DNA of 5,096 bases from Clostridiales bacterium. Its GTDB lineage: Bacteria > Bacillota > Clostridia > Oscillospirales > Oscillospiraceae. Each line of letters begins with the position of its first letter. Positions within the stretch are counted from its first letter, which is position 1. Of the stretch, positions 1-5,096 are shown one piece after another. The notes beneath the pieces were generated by a model. That model saw only the letters and a list, made by a program, of their open reading frames with translations, was not told where the DNA came from and did not search any database. Location: positions 1 to 5,096 of the forward strand of contig JAHZFC010000151.1 in NCBI GenBank assembly GCA_019421525.1, in the 5' to 3' direction. A program made the position numbers and the translations under genes.

Positions 1-130
1 CGGCCACCACGCCCACGTTGGGGTCGATGGTGCAGAAGGGGTAGTTGGCGCTCTCCGCGCCGGCGTTGGTGATGGCGTTGAACAGGGTCGATTTTCCCAC
101 ATTGGGGAGCCCCACAATGCCGAGCTTCAT
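1..130 (-). CDS. ychF: YchF-family P-loop ATPase/GTPase, N-terminal fragment (cut by left edge)
   Basis: Only the first 43 codons lie in the window. The protein begins MKLGIVGLPNVGKSTLFNAI, with a Walker A/G1 motif at residues 7-15 (G7 to T15, K13 contacting phosphate). It continues through the NYPFCTIDPN segment (29-38), a hallmark of YchF/Ola1 that distinguishes it from Obg and Era. Family knowledge: YchF is a universally conserved TRAFAC-class NTPase of about 365 residues that binds ribosomes and prefers ATP; it is linked to translation and stress responses and acts in the cytosol. The ATG at 130-128 is preceded by AAAGGATGG (145-137), which supports this start. A promoter (172-199) lies just upstream and a terminator (226-256) separates it from the next gene, so it is probably transcribed independently. 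The identity is secure from the N-terminus alone; integrity of the rest cannot be judged. Confidence 0.95.
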   Translation of the reverse strand, partial: MKLGIVGLPNVGKSTLFNAITNAGAESANYPFCTIDPNVGVVA

Positions 131-171
131 GGGTATCCATCCTTTCGACGGTTTATTTTCCTGAACAATAT

Positions 172-199
172 ATTATACAGGTTTTGGGGGAAAAAGCAA
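172..199 (-). promoter_or_regulatory. Sigma-70/SigA-type promoter of ychF
   Basis: On the minus strand, TTGCTT (199-194) and a perfect TATAAT (177-172) are separated by 16 bp. The -10 box lies about 42 nt upstream of the ychF ATG. It sits between the terminator of the preceding minus-strand unit and ychF, as expected for an independent promoter. Seen by consensus match only. Confidence 0.75.
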
Positions 200-225
200 G
201 GCGCGCCCTCCGCTTTTTGACGCGG

Positions 226-256
226 AAAAAGGGACCCGCGCCTTCGCGCGGGCCCC
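226..256 (-). terminator. Rho-independent terminator of the small membrane protein unit
   Basis: On the minus strand a G/C-rich hairpin is followed directly by TTTTT (230-226). Bases 235-241 pair with 246-252 around a 4-nt loop; after one A/C mismatch, three more G-C pairs extend the stem (231-233 with 254-256). It lies 17 nt past the stop codon of the small gene at 273-491 and upstream of the ychF promoter, so it separates the two units. Confidence 0.8.
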
Positions 257-272
257 CGGACCTTCTATTTTC

Positions 273-491
273 TCACTGCCGCCGCCGGGACAGGCACAGG
301 AACACCAGCCCAGCCGCCAGAAGCGCCATGGCCAGCGCCAGCAGCGCCCCGCGGACCGGCCGGGCCCAGTCGAACCACAGCGTCCCCGCTCCGTATGCCA
401 CCACCAGAAGGCAGGACAGGATCTGCAGCACCCGGCAGACGCGTTCCTGCCGGGCGGCGGTCATTTTCTTCCTGGGATATTCGGCAGACAT
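273..491 (-). CDS. Small two-helix membrane protein of unknown function (72 aa)
   Basis: I do not recognise this protein. The 72 residues show a basic N-terminus with several K and R between 7 and 20, a first hydrophobic helix (about 21-40), a short loop with W43, R45 and R48, a second Ala/Leu-rich helix (about 49-67), and a basic tail SRRRQ. The pattern suggests a small inner-membrane hairpin protein with both ends probably in the cytosol (inference from positive charges). Codon third positions are almost all G or C, as in neighbouring genes, which argues for real coding. The ATG at 491 is preferred: AGGTGG (505-500) lies 8 nt before it, whereas GTG codons at 503 and 500 overlap that site. 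It is served by the promoter at 648-676 and ends at the terminator at 226-256. The opposite strand and other frames here give only Arg/Pro-rich shadows. Confidence 0.72.
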   Translation of the reverse strand: MSAEYPRKKMTAARQERVCRVLQILSCLLVVAYGAGTLWFDWARPVRGALLALAMALLAAGLVFLCLSRRRQ

Positions 492-516
492 TCTCTTCAC
501 CACCTGGCAAACTATG

Positions 517-616
517 TTACTGGGGAGCAGCCGGCGCGGCCCTCAGCCGCCTCAGGTGCTCCGCCGTTCCGTCATGGTGCGCCAGCTCAGTCGGGGAGCT
601 TTTTCCCGGTGTTCAT
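517..616 (-). pseudogene. Short leader reading frame, apparently frame-broken
   Basis: AGGTGG (627-622) lies 5 nt before an ATG (616-614) that opens only 9 codons (MNTGKKLPD, stop at 589-587). Shifted by one base, a second open frame continues from there (ELAHHDGTAEHLRRLRAAP and a few more residues) to TAA at 519-517, 12 nt before the next gene's ribosome binding site. ATG to TAA spans 100 nt, 33 codons plus one base. It could be a decayed or frameshifted small gene of about 32 residues, a genuine 9-residue leader peptide, or a coincidence in G/C-rich DNA. Position directly behind a strong promoter favours translation of at least the 9 codons. No +1 slippery signal such as an RF2-type CUUUGA site is visible. 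Confidence 0.35.
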
Positions 617-647
617 GGGAACCACCTCATATCCATATCTTTTTTCT

Positions 648-676
648 ATTCTATCAGACGCCAAAAAACCTGTCAA
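648..676 (-). promoter_or_regulatory. Strong SigA-type promoter for the small membrane protein unit
   Basis: On the minus strand a perfect TTGACA (676-671) is followed after 17 bp by TAGAAT (653-648), one base from consensus. The -10 is preceded by TGA, giving an extended -10 (TGnTAGAAT). The -10 box lies about 32 nt upstream of the ATG at 616. It is divergent from the plus-strand promoter at 727-755; the two -35 boxes are about 50 bp apart. Confidence 0.82.
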
Positions 677-726
677 TGATTTCCTCCCCGTCTTGTGCCC
701 GCAATCGTTTGCGTAAAATCAAAAGC

Positions 727-755
727 TTGCACCCCGTGGCAAAACCCGCTATAAT
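727..755 (+). promoter_or_regulatory. SigA-type promoter of the membrane GDPD gene
   Basis: TTGCAC (727-732) and a perfect TATAAT (750-755) are separated by 17 bp. The -10 is 35 nt upstream of the ATG at 791, giving a short untranslated leader of roughly 28 nt. No operator-like palindrome is evident over the promoter. Confidence 0.82.
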
Positions 756-778
756 GCCCATTCGGAACCTGTTTTTGC

Positions 779-788
779 GAGGTGGAGG
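779..788 (+). promoter_or_regulatory. Ribosome binding site fixing the GDPD gene start at ATG 791
   Basis: GAGGTGGAGG lies directly before the ATG at 791. The GAGG at 779-782 gives 8 nt spacing. An in-frame GTG at 782 would lengthen the protein by three residues, but it lies inside this site and has no Shine-Dalgarno of its own, so ATG 791 is chosen. Confidence 0.75.
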
Positions 789-790
789 AA

Positions 791-2638
791 ATGAAACTGA
801 GACGAGCTGTGTGGAGCGTGCTGAAGTTTGAGTTCGTTTGGAAGCTCCTGACCCTGGTCATCATCAGCCCCCTGTTCGACCAGATCTACCAGACCTATGT
901 GTCCTCGGTGGGGGTGTCCTTCAACGCCAACGTGCTGGGCACCTTCTTGAACCTGAAGGGCGGCCTCATCTTCCTGGCCCTGTTCTTCTCCGCCGGGCTG
1001 CTGGCCTTCTACGAGCTGAGCGTGGTCATCCGGCTGGTGGCCCTGTCCCGCCAGGGGGAGGCGTTCACCATCCGCCAGGTGATGAAGCACGCCCTGTGGT
1101 CCCTGGGGGCCATGCGGGGCTGGTCCATCCTGCCCGGTTCTCTGTACTACCTGCTGCTCCTGCCCCTGGTGCAGACGGTCTATTTCCACTCCCTGGTGCC
1201 CTCTCTCACCATCCCCTGGTTCATTTTGGGGGAGATGCAGAACTCCGCCGTCGGTATCGCGGGCATGATCGCCATCTACGCCGCCTACTATGGGCTGTAC
1301 TTACTGCTGTTCTTCGTGCCCATCTTCATGTCCCTGCGGGGGGAGCGGTTCGGCCGGGCGGTCAGAAGCGGCCTGGGCTGCTTTCGGCGGCTGGGCCTCA
1401 GGCGGTGGGCCGCACTGCTGGCCGGTCTGACCGCCTGGGTGCTGGGGGACTCGGAGCTGGCCCGGTACTGGCGGCGCACCACCCTGAGCAACACGGACTT
1501 TGACCGCTATTTCCTCAAATACCTGGTGTACTCCGAGGCCTTCCGCATCGACCTGTGCTACTGGCTGGTCACCACTCTGCTCCAGACCGTGGCCATGGCC
1601 CTCTGCCTGTACGTCATCCTCTCCTGGGTGCTGTCCAGGGAGGACCTGCGCATCCCTCTGGAGGCCCCCTGGAGCGAGGACAGCCGGACCATCCTGGCCA
1701 TCTGGTCACGCCGGTGGGCCCGGTGGAAGGTCTCCTGGAAGCGGCTGTGGGCCAAAAAGCGGTGGAAGGCGGCGGCCGGGGCCGTCTGCCTGCTGCTTGT
1801 GGGCTATCTGGCCATCAACTGCTACCAGCCGCCTCTGCTCCAGGCCCCCCTGGTCATCGGCCACCGGGGGAGCATCTACGGCGTGGAGAACACCCTGCCC
1901 GCAGTGGAGGCTGCGGCGGACATCGGTGCGGACTACGCGGAGGTGGACATCCAGCTCACCGCCGACGGGGTGCCCGTGGCGGTCCACGACGCCAACCTGT
2001 GGCGGCTGGCCGGGCAGCTGGTCAATGTGTCTGACCTGACCTGGGAGGAACTGCGCTCTCTCCCCCTCCAGGACCTCTCCAGCTACGCCCAGACCGGGTA
2101 CGCCGCCAGTCTGGAGGAGCTCATCCAGTTCTGCCTGGCTGACAGCAGCGGCATGGGGCTGCTCATCGAGCTCAAGCCGGAGTCCGGCCAGGGAGAGGCC
2201 CTGGCCCAGGCCATCCTGGAGCTGGTGGAGGCGTATGACTTTGGGGCGCGGGCCATGTTCATGTCCCTGGACTACCCCTGCCTGACCGCCATCCATGAGG
2301 CCCATCCCGACTGGTGGGTGGGCTACTGCGCCTACGCCAGCGCCGGGGACATCGACGCCACCATCTGGCAGTATGACATCGACTTTCTGGCGGTTGAGGA
2401 GAACCTGGTGAGCAACCAGCTGGTCACCCAGGCACGGGAATGGGGCCTGCCGGTATACGTCTGGACGGTATACGATACGGATAAGATGGAGCAGTATTTA
2501 CAGATGGGAGTCACCGGACTCATCAGCGACTGGCCCGACCTGGCCCTGGAGGTGGTGGAGCGCTACAACACCAGCCACGGCACGGACCAGTACCTGTGGC
2601 AGGGAGAGGGTTATCCCAAGGGGGAGCTTCTCCGCTAG
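791..2638 (+). CDS. Glycerophosphodiester phosphodiesterase with N-terminal membrane domain (615 aa)
   Basis: Two parts are visible. Residues 1-350 form a membrane domain with about six or seven hydrophobic segments (near 17-37, 57-83, 117-135, 155-181, 207-219, 256-281, 329-344), resembling the GPDPase_memb domain of Firmicutes. A basic, Trp-rich stretch (302-326) precedes the last helix. Residues 354-605 form a complete GDPD TIM barrel: GHRGS at 357-361 (H358, R359), ENT at 366-368, E384 and D386 in EVDIQLT, H399-D400, E460 and K462 in ELKP, and the C-terminal VWTVYDTD and LISDWPD motifs. Family knowledge: GDPDs hydrolyse glycerophosphodiesters to glycerol-3-phosphate and an alcohol, using a divalent metal and the paired histidines. 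All expected catalytic residues are present, so it is probably active. The barrel following the last helix may face outside the cell (inference); the actual substrate, phospholipid headgroup diester or polyglycerol-phosphate polymer, is not decided by the sequence. It is monocistronic, with its own promoter and terminator. Confidence 0.93.
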   Translation: MKLRRAVWSVLKFEFVWKLLTLVIISPLFDQIYQTYVSSVGVSFNANVLGTFLNLKGGLIFLALFFSAGLLAFYELSVVIRLVALSRQGEAFTIRQVMKHALWSLGAMRGWSILPGSLYYLLLLPLVQTVYFHSLVPSLTIPWFILGEMQNSAVGIAGMIAIYAAYYGLYLLLFFVPIFMSLRGERFGRAVRSGLGCFRRLGLRRWAALLAGLTAWVLGDSELARYWRRTTLSNTDFDRYFLKYLVYSEAFRIDLCYWLVTTLLQTVAMALCLYVILSWVLSREDLRIPLEAPWSEDSRTILAIWSRRWARWKVSWKRLWAKKRWKAAAGAVCLLLVGYLAINCYQPPLLQAPLVIGHRGSIYGVENTLPAVEAAADIGADYAEVDIQLTADGVPVAVHDANLWRLAGQLVNVSDLTWEELRSLPLQDLSSYAQTGYAASLEELIQFCLADSSGMGLLIELKPESGQGEALAQAILELVEAYDFGARAMFMSLDYPCLTAIHEAHPDWWVGYCAYASAGDIDATIWQYDIDFLAVEENLVSNQLVTQAREWGLPVYVWTVYDTDKMEQYLQMGVTGLISDWPDLALEVVERYNTSHGTDQYLWQGEGYPKGELLR

Positions 2639-2689
2639 CAGCAGCGCCCCGTCCCCCAAGCAGGGGGACGGGGCGCTGCTGCTGTTTTT
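2637..2689 (+). terminator. Rho-independent terminator of the GDPD gene, perfect 21-bp stem
   Basis: Arms 2637-2657 and 2663-2683 are perfect reverse complements over 21 bp, enclosing a 5-nt AAGCA loop and followed by TTTTT (2685-2689). The left arm starts within the TAG stop codon (2636-2638). On the minus strand no T-run follows the hairpin, so as an intrinsic terminator it works for the plus-strand gene; it could still form at the 3' end of read-through GNAT transcripts. Confidence 0.93.
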
Positions 2690-2708
2690 GGGAGGTGTTG
2701 ACCGGGCG

Positions 2709-3152
2709 TCACAGCCCGCGGCGGAAGTAGACCATGTCCCGCAGCTGGATGCCTCCCTCAAAGATGGGGTGGTCATAGTTCTGGGTGAAGAAGTCCGGCA
2801 CCCGGTGAGAGAGCGTGAAGCCGCAGGCCAGATAGAAGGGAACGGTGAGGGGGCTGTCTCCGGTGCCCACCAGCAGGGTATGGCCCTGGCCGGCATAGTG
2901 ATCCAGACAGAACTCCACCAGGGCCCTCCCATAGCCCCGCCGCTGGTACTGGGGCGGAACGGCCAGGTTTTTCAGCTCAAAGGTCCCCTCCCCCTCGCCG
3001 GTGACCACGCACACCCCCCGCAGGCCCGGGTCGTACAGGGCGAACAGCTCCCCCCGGCCCAGGTAGCGGGCGATCATGTCCTCCTGCTCGTCCCCCAGCA
3101 GGAGCAGAGGGAGAAAACGGTCCTTTTCCCGGGAAATTTGACAGATGTTCAT
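2709..3152 (-). CDS. GNAT-family N-acetyltransferase, YvbK-like (147 aa)
   Basis: The protein has a single GNAT fold: N-terminal helices (LPLLLLGDEQEDMIARYL, about 14-31), strands around 36-65, and the acetyl-CoA-binding motif A in LAVPPQYQRRGYGRALVEF (63-81). There Q70-R71-R72-G73-Y74-G75 is the Q/RxxGxG/A pyrophosphate loop. It ends with a YLACGF motif-B segment (107-112) and FFTQNYDHPIFEGGIQ (121-136). The VGTGDS and PIFE-GIQ segments match my memory of Bacillus YvbK and relatives, whose substrate I cannot name. It is cytosolic and transfers an acetyl group from acetyl-CoA to an unknown amine. The ATG at 3152 is chosen because AGGAGG lies 7 nt upstream and the fold starts there; an in-frame upstream extension of 28 residues is Gly/Pro/Arg-rich and unlike the family. 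It is convergent with the GDPD gene. No clear promoter was found upstream. Confidence 0.9.
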   Translation of the reverse strand: MNICQISREKDRFLPLLLLGDEQEDMIARYLGRGELFALYDPGLRGVCVVTGEGEGTFELKNLAVPPQYQRRGYGRALVEFCLDHYAGQGHTLLVGTGDSPLTVPFYLACGFTLSHRVPDFFTQNYDHPIFEGGIQLRDMVYFRRGL

Positions 3153-3159
3153 AGCTGGT

Positions 3160-3165
3160 CCTCCT
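3160..3165 (-). promoter_or_regulatory. Ribosome binding site deciding the GNAT start
   Basis: A perfect AGGAGG on the minus strand (3165-3160) stands 7 nt before the ATG at 3152. This selects the 147-residue protein over an in-frame longer version starting near 3236. Confidence 0.85.
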
Positions 3166-3202
3166 GTGTGTATCGGGTGAAGCGGTTTTCCCGAACGTCG
3201 AT

Positions 3203-3244
3203 CAGCCCCTCCCGCCGGCAAGCTCCCGGCGGTCAAAGGGGCTG
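3203..3244 (-). other. Nested inverted repeat in the GNAT leader
   Basis: Outer arms CAGCCCCT (3203-3210) and AGGGGCTG (3237-3244) pair perfectly over 8 bp. Inner arms CCGCCGG (3212-3218) and CCGGCGG (3226-3232) pair over 7 bp around a 7-nt loop, with 1 and 4 unpaired bases between the stems. No T-run follows on either strand, so it is not an intrinsic terminator. It lies 50-92 nt upstream of the GNAT ATG and could fold in its leader RNA. The rest of the 212-nt gap 3153-3364 holds the clp terminator, the short reading frames above and no recognisable promoter. Confidence 0.5.
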
Positions 3245-3322
3245 GAGATGCCGGCTCCCATCGCGTTTTGATCGCTTCTTGGGCGGGCTCTGGCAGGCGG
3301 TCTCTTTGGGGCTGCTCTCTTA

Positions 3323-3360
3323 AGGAAAAGAGTGCCCTCCCTGGCGGGAAGGCACTCTTT
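3323..3360 (-). terminator. Rho-independent terminator of the Clp ATPase gene
   Basis: On the minus strand, arms 3360-3346 and 3341-3327 form a 15-bp stem with one mismatch (AAAGAGTGCCTTCCC against its partner) and a 4-nt GCCA loop. The stem's own T-rich 3' edge runs on into TCC then TT. It starts 4 nt past the clp stop codon (3367-3365), so the Clp transcript ends before the GNAT gene. Confidence 0.82.
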
Positions 3361-3364
3361 CCAC

Positions 3365-5096
3365 TCAGTCGGTGATGATGTTGAGCTCGTCGCCCTGGGC
3401 GGACAGGCTGACCATGGTGATGGGGTCGGCGTACCGCTGGATGAGCTTGGCGGCGATGGGGTCCTCCAGGTCCCGCTGGATCTGGCGGCGGAGGTTCCTG
3501 GCTCCATACGCCGAGGAGAAGGACTTGCGCACCAGATAGTCCAGCACGGAATCGTCATAGCGGAAGGTGATGTTCTTCTCTTTGAGCACACCGTCCAGCT
3601 CGGACAGCATGATCTTGGCGATGTCCTTGAAGTTATCCTCGGTGAGGGGGGCAAAATACACGATCTCGTCCACCCGGTTGATGAACTCCGGCCGCAGGAA
3701 GGACTCCAGCCCCTTCATGGCCTTGTCCCGGCCCAGCTGATTGCTGGTCCGGTCAAAGCCCAGGGAGCCGCCCTTGATGTTGCTGCCGGCGTTGGAGGTC
3801 ATGACGATGACGGTGTTCTCGAAGTTGACCACCTTGCCGTGGGCATCGGAGATATGCCCGTCGTCCAGGATCTGGAGCAGCACGTTGAGCACGTCAGGGT
3901 GGGCCTTCTCGATCTCGTCGAAGAGGATGACGGAGTAGGGCTTGCGGCGGATCTTCTCGGTGAGCTGGCCCGCGTCATCATAGCCCACATATCCTGGGGG
4001 AGAGCCGATGATCCGGGACACCGAGTGCTTTTCCATGAACTCGGACATATCCAGCCGGATCAGGGACTCAGGCGTGTTGAACAGGTCGGCGGCCAGCTGC
4101 TTGACCAGCTCGGTCTTGCCCACGCCGGTGGAGCCCACGAAGATGAAGCTCACCGGCTTGTGCTTGGCGGAGATGCCCACACGGCCCCGGCGGATGGCGT
4201 TGGCCACCGCCTTCACCGCCTCGTCCTGGCCCACGATGTGCTCCTTGAGGCGGTCCTCCAGCCTGGCCAGCCGCTCGAACTCCTGCTCCTGGATCTGGCT
4301 GGCAGGGATCTTGGTCCACAGCTCGATGACCCGGGCCAGGTGGGCGGCGGTGAGGGGCGGGTTTCCCTTGGCCTCGATGGCCGATTTCTCCCCCATCAGC
4401 TTGGCCTGGCGGCTCTTGAGCTCGGCCAGGCGCTGGTAGGCGTGCTCGTTGATCTCGTTCTGGATGGCCTGCTTCTCGCCGACCAGGGCGGTGAGCTGGC
4501 GCTGGAGGTCGTCGATCTGGCGTCGGCGGCTGTCCTGCCGCTCCTGGAAGGCGGGATCCCCCCGGTTGGGGGCCTCGGCGTCGTCCCGGCTCACCGCCAT
4601 CTCCAGGGTGTCCTTCTGCCGCTGGAGCCGCTGCTCCCGCTGGGCCAGGTCGGACACCCGGGGATCGTCCTTGCCGCTGGTGGCGGCCAGCACGATCTCC
4701 ATCTCCTTGGCATAGTCGGCCAGCTCCTTGTCGATCTCCGCCAGCCGGGCCAGGTCCTTGTTGTGGAGGTTGACGTCGGAGGCGGCCTCGTCGATCAGGT
4801 CGATGGCCTTGTCGGGGAGATACCGGTCGGTGATGTACCGCTCGCTCATGGTCACCGCCAGCCGGCACATATCCGGGCTGATGGTCACCTTGTGGAATGC
4901 CTCATAATAGGGCGCGATGCCCCGGATGATCTCCACCGCCTCGTCGATGGAGGGCTCCTCCACGATGACGGGCTGGAAGCGCCGCTCCAGGGCGGAGTCC
5001 TTCTCGATGTACTTGCGGTATTCCGTGAGGGTGGTGGCGCCGATCACCTGGATCTCCCCCCGGCTCAGGGCGGGCTTGAGGATATTGGCCGCGTTC
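3365..5096 (-). CDS. Clp/Hsp100 AAA+ unfoldase, ClpC-like with a long middle domain (C-terminal 576 aa, cut by right edge)
   Basis: The N-domain and most of D1 lie outside the window. Visible are: the end of D1, with GATTLTEYRKYIEKDSALER (arginine-finger ERRF at about 4975-4986) and the ITDRYLPDKAIDLIDEAAS helix; a charged coiled-coil insert of about 137 residues (4765-4355); and a complete D2. D2 has Walker A GSTGVGKTE (4135-4109; Ser where Pro is usual), SPPGYVGYDDAG pore-loop region, Walker B ILFDE (about 3928-3914), sensor 1 TSNAGS, arginine finger in RPEFINRVDE, and sensor 2 GARNLRR. LGF at 3763-3755 sits where ClpA/ClpC carry the ClpP-binding tripeptide and where ClpB has none. Family knowledge: such hexamers unfold proteins using ATP in the cytosol, for ClpP degradation (ClpA/ClpC) or disaggregation with DnaK (ClpB). 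I favour a ClpP partner because of LGF, although the insert length resembles ClpB. A terminator follows the stop by 4 nt; promoter and any CtsR/HrcA-type control lie outside the window. Confidence 0.92.
   Translation of the reverse strand, partial: NAANILKPALSRGEIQVIGATTLTEYRKYIEKDSALERRFQPVIVEEPSIDEAVEIIRGIAPYYEAFHKVTISPDMCRLAVTMSERYITDRYLPDKAIDLIDEAASDVNLHNKDLARLAEIDKELADYAKEMEIVLAATSGKDDPRVSDLAQREQRLQRQKDTLEMAVSRDDAEAPNRGDPAFQERQDSRRRQIDDLQRQLTALVGEKQAIQNEINEHAYQRLAELKSRQAKLMGEKSAIEAKGNPPLTAAHLARVIELWTKIPASQIQEQEFERLARLEDRLKEHIVGQDEAVKAVANAIRRGRVGISAKHKPVSFIFVGSTGVGKTELVKQLAADLFNTPESLIRLDMSEFMEKHSVSRIIGSPPGYVGYDDAGQLTEKIRRKPYSVILFDEIEKAHPDVLNVLLQILDDGHISDAHGKVVNFENTVIVMTSNAGSNIKGGSLGFDRTSNQLGRDKAMKGLESFLRPEFINRVDEIVYFAPLTEDNFKDIAKIMLSELDGVLKEKNITFRYDDSVLDYLVRKSFSSAYGARNLRRQIQRDLEDPIAAKLIQRYADPITMVSLSAQGDELNIITD

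Larger units (their letters stand above)
3149..3261 (-). pseudogene. Possible remnant or frame-broken short reading frame before the GNAT gene
   Basis: A minus-strand frame closed upstream by TGA at 3235-3233 runs for 27 codons to TGA at 3151-3149, overlapping the GNAT ATG by the 4-nt ATGA typical of coupled genes. Its second half (GLIDVRENRFTRYTQEDQL) has balanced, protein-like composition, but there is no ATG, GTG or TTG start. In another frame an ATG at 3261-3259 opens MGAGISSPFDRRELAGGRG with stop at 3204-3202. Joined near 3212 by a frameshift, the two give a plausible peptide of about 36 residues. This may be the tail of a decayed upstream gene, or chance. No ribosome binding site precedes the ATG at 3261. 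Confidence 0.28.

Noticed and set aside
265..510. Alternative minus-strand frame over the small membrane gene (81 codons)
   Set aside because: It is Gly/Pro/Ala-rich with no membrane pattern or ribosome binding site; the frame at 273-491 has clear helices and a good start.
587..616. Programmed frameshift at the A-rich GGGAAAAAG in the short leader frame
   Set aside because: Joining the frames needs a +1 shift, whereas A-rich slippery sites favour -1, and the phase does not match a canonical heptamer. A mutation or a simple leader peptide is more likely.
184..831. Long plus-strand open frame (215 codons)
   Set aside because: It has no ribosome binding site, is rich in Arg, Pro and Ser, lies antisense to the small membrane gene, and crosses a terminator and both divergent promoters before running into the GDPD start.
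2452..2475. Short direct repeat CGGTATACG, two copies
   Set aside because: It encodes the conserved VYVWTVYD segment of the GDPD barrel; the repeat follows from similar codons for VY and has no further copies.
2688..3323. Plus-strand open frame antisense to the GNAT gene (211 codons)
   Set aside because: It is a shadow of a high-GC gene: the opposite strand encodes a full GNAT fold with conserved motifs and an AGGAGG site.
3202..3654. Minus-strand frame overlapping the Clp gene end and continuing into the gap (150 codons)
   Set aside because: Over 3365-3654 it is an out-of-frame reading of the Clp D2 domain, and it runs through the terminator hairpin. Only its last 20 codons are of possible interest and are listed separately.
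4068..4868. Minus-strand 266-codon frame inside the Clp gene
   Set aside because: It is a low-complexity Gly/Arg/Pro/Ala shadow of the real frame, which has recognisable AAA+ motifs.

Overview
The window looks like ordinary chromosomal DNA of a high-GC member of the Firmicutes/Clostridia. I suspect an Oscillospiraceae-type gut anaerobe; this is an inference. It rests on strong AGGAGG/AGGTGG ribosome binding sites, TTGnnn-N16/17-TATAAT promoters, hairpin-plus-T terminators, G/C-rich third codon positions, a glycerophosphodiesterase with a fused membrane domain, and a ClpC-like Hsp100. No mobile element, CRISPR array, tRNA or rRNA was seen.

Layout, left to right. At 1-130 (minus) is the first 43 codons of ychF, the ribosome-associated P-loop NTPase, with its own promoter at 172-199. 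A short minus-strand unit follows: a good promoter (648-676), a ribosome binding site leading into a 9-codon reading frame that breaks (616-517), a 72-residue two-helix membrane protein of unknown function (491-273), and a terminator (256-226). Facing it on the plus strand is a consensus promoter (727-755) for a 615-residue protein, a multi-helix membrane domain fused to a complete glycerophosphodiester phosphodiesterase (GDPD) domain (791-2638). That gene ends in a terminator with a perfect 21-bp stem that starts inside the stop codon.

Converging on it from the minus strand is a 147-residue GNAT acetyltransferase resembling the YvbK group (3152-2709). Its leader holds a nested hairpin and the tail of a second reading frame that overlaps the GNAT start by 4 nt. 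Upstream of that lies the terminator (3360-3323) of a large minus-strand gene cut by the right edge: a Clp/Hsp100 AAA+ unfoldase with the end of D1, a long coiled-coil insert and a complete D2 with an LGF tripeptide where ClpP-binding loops sit.

The genes do not form one pathway. Each transcription unit appears to have its own signals, except that no promoter was found for the GNAT gene. They read as housekeeping genes: translation-linked NTPase, phosphodiester/lipid turnover, acetylation and protein quality control. I found no convincing new multi-gene system. The best leads are the two frame-broken short reading frames just upstream of small genes, the unknown two-helix protein, and the Clp ATPase that pairs a ClpB-length middle domain with a ClpP-type loop.
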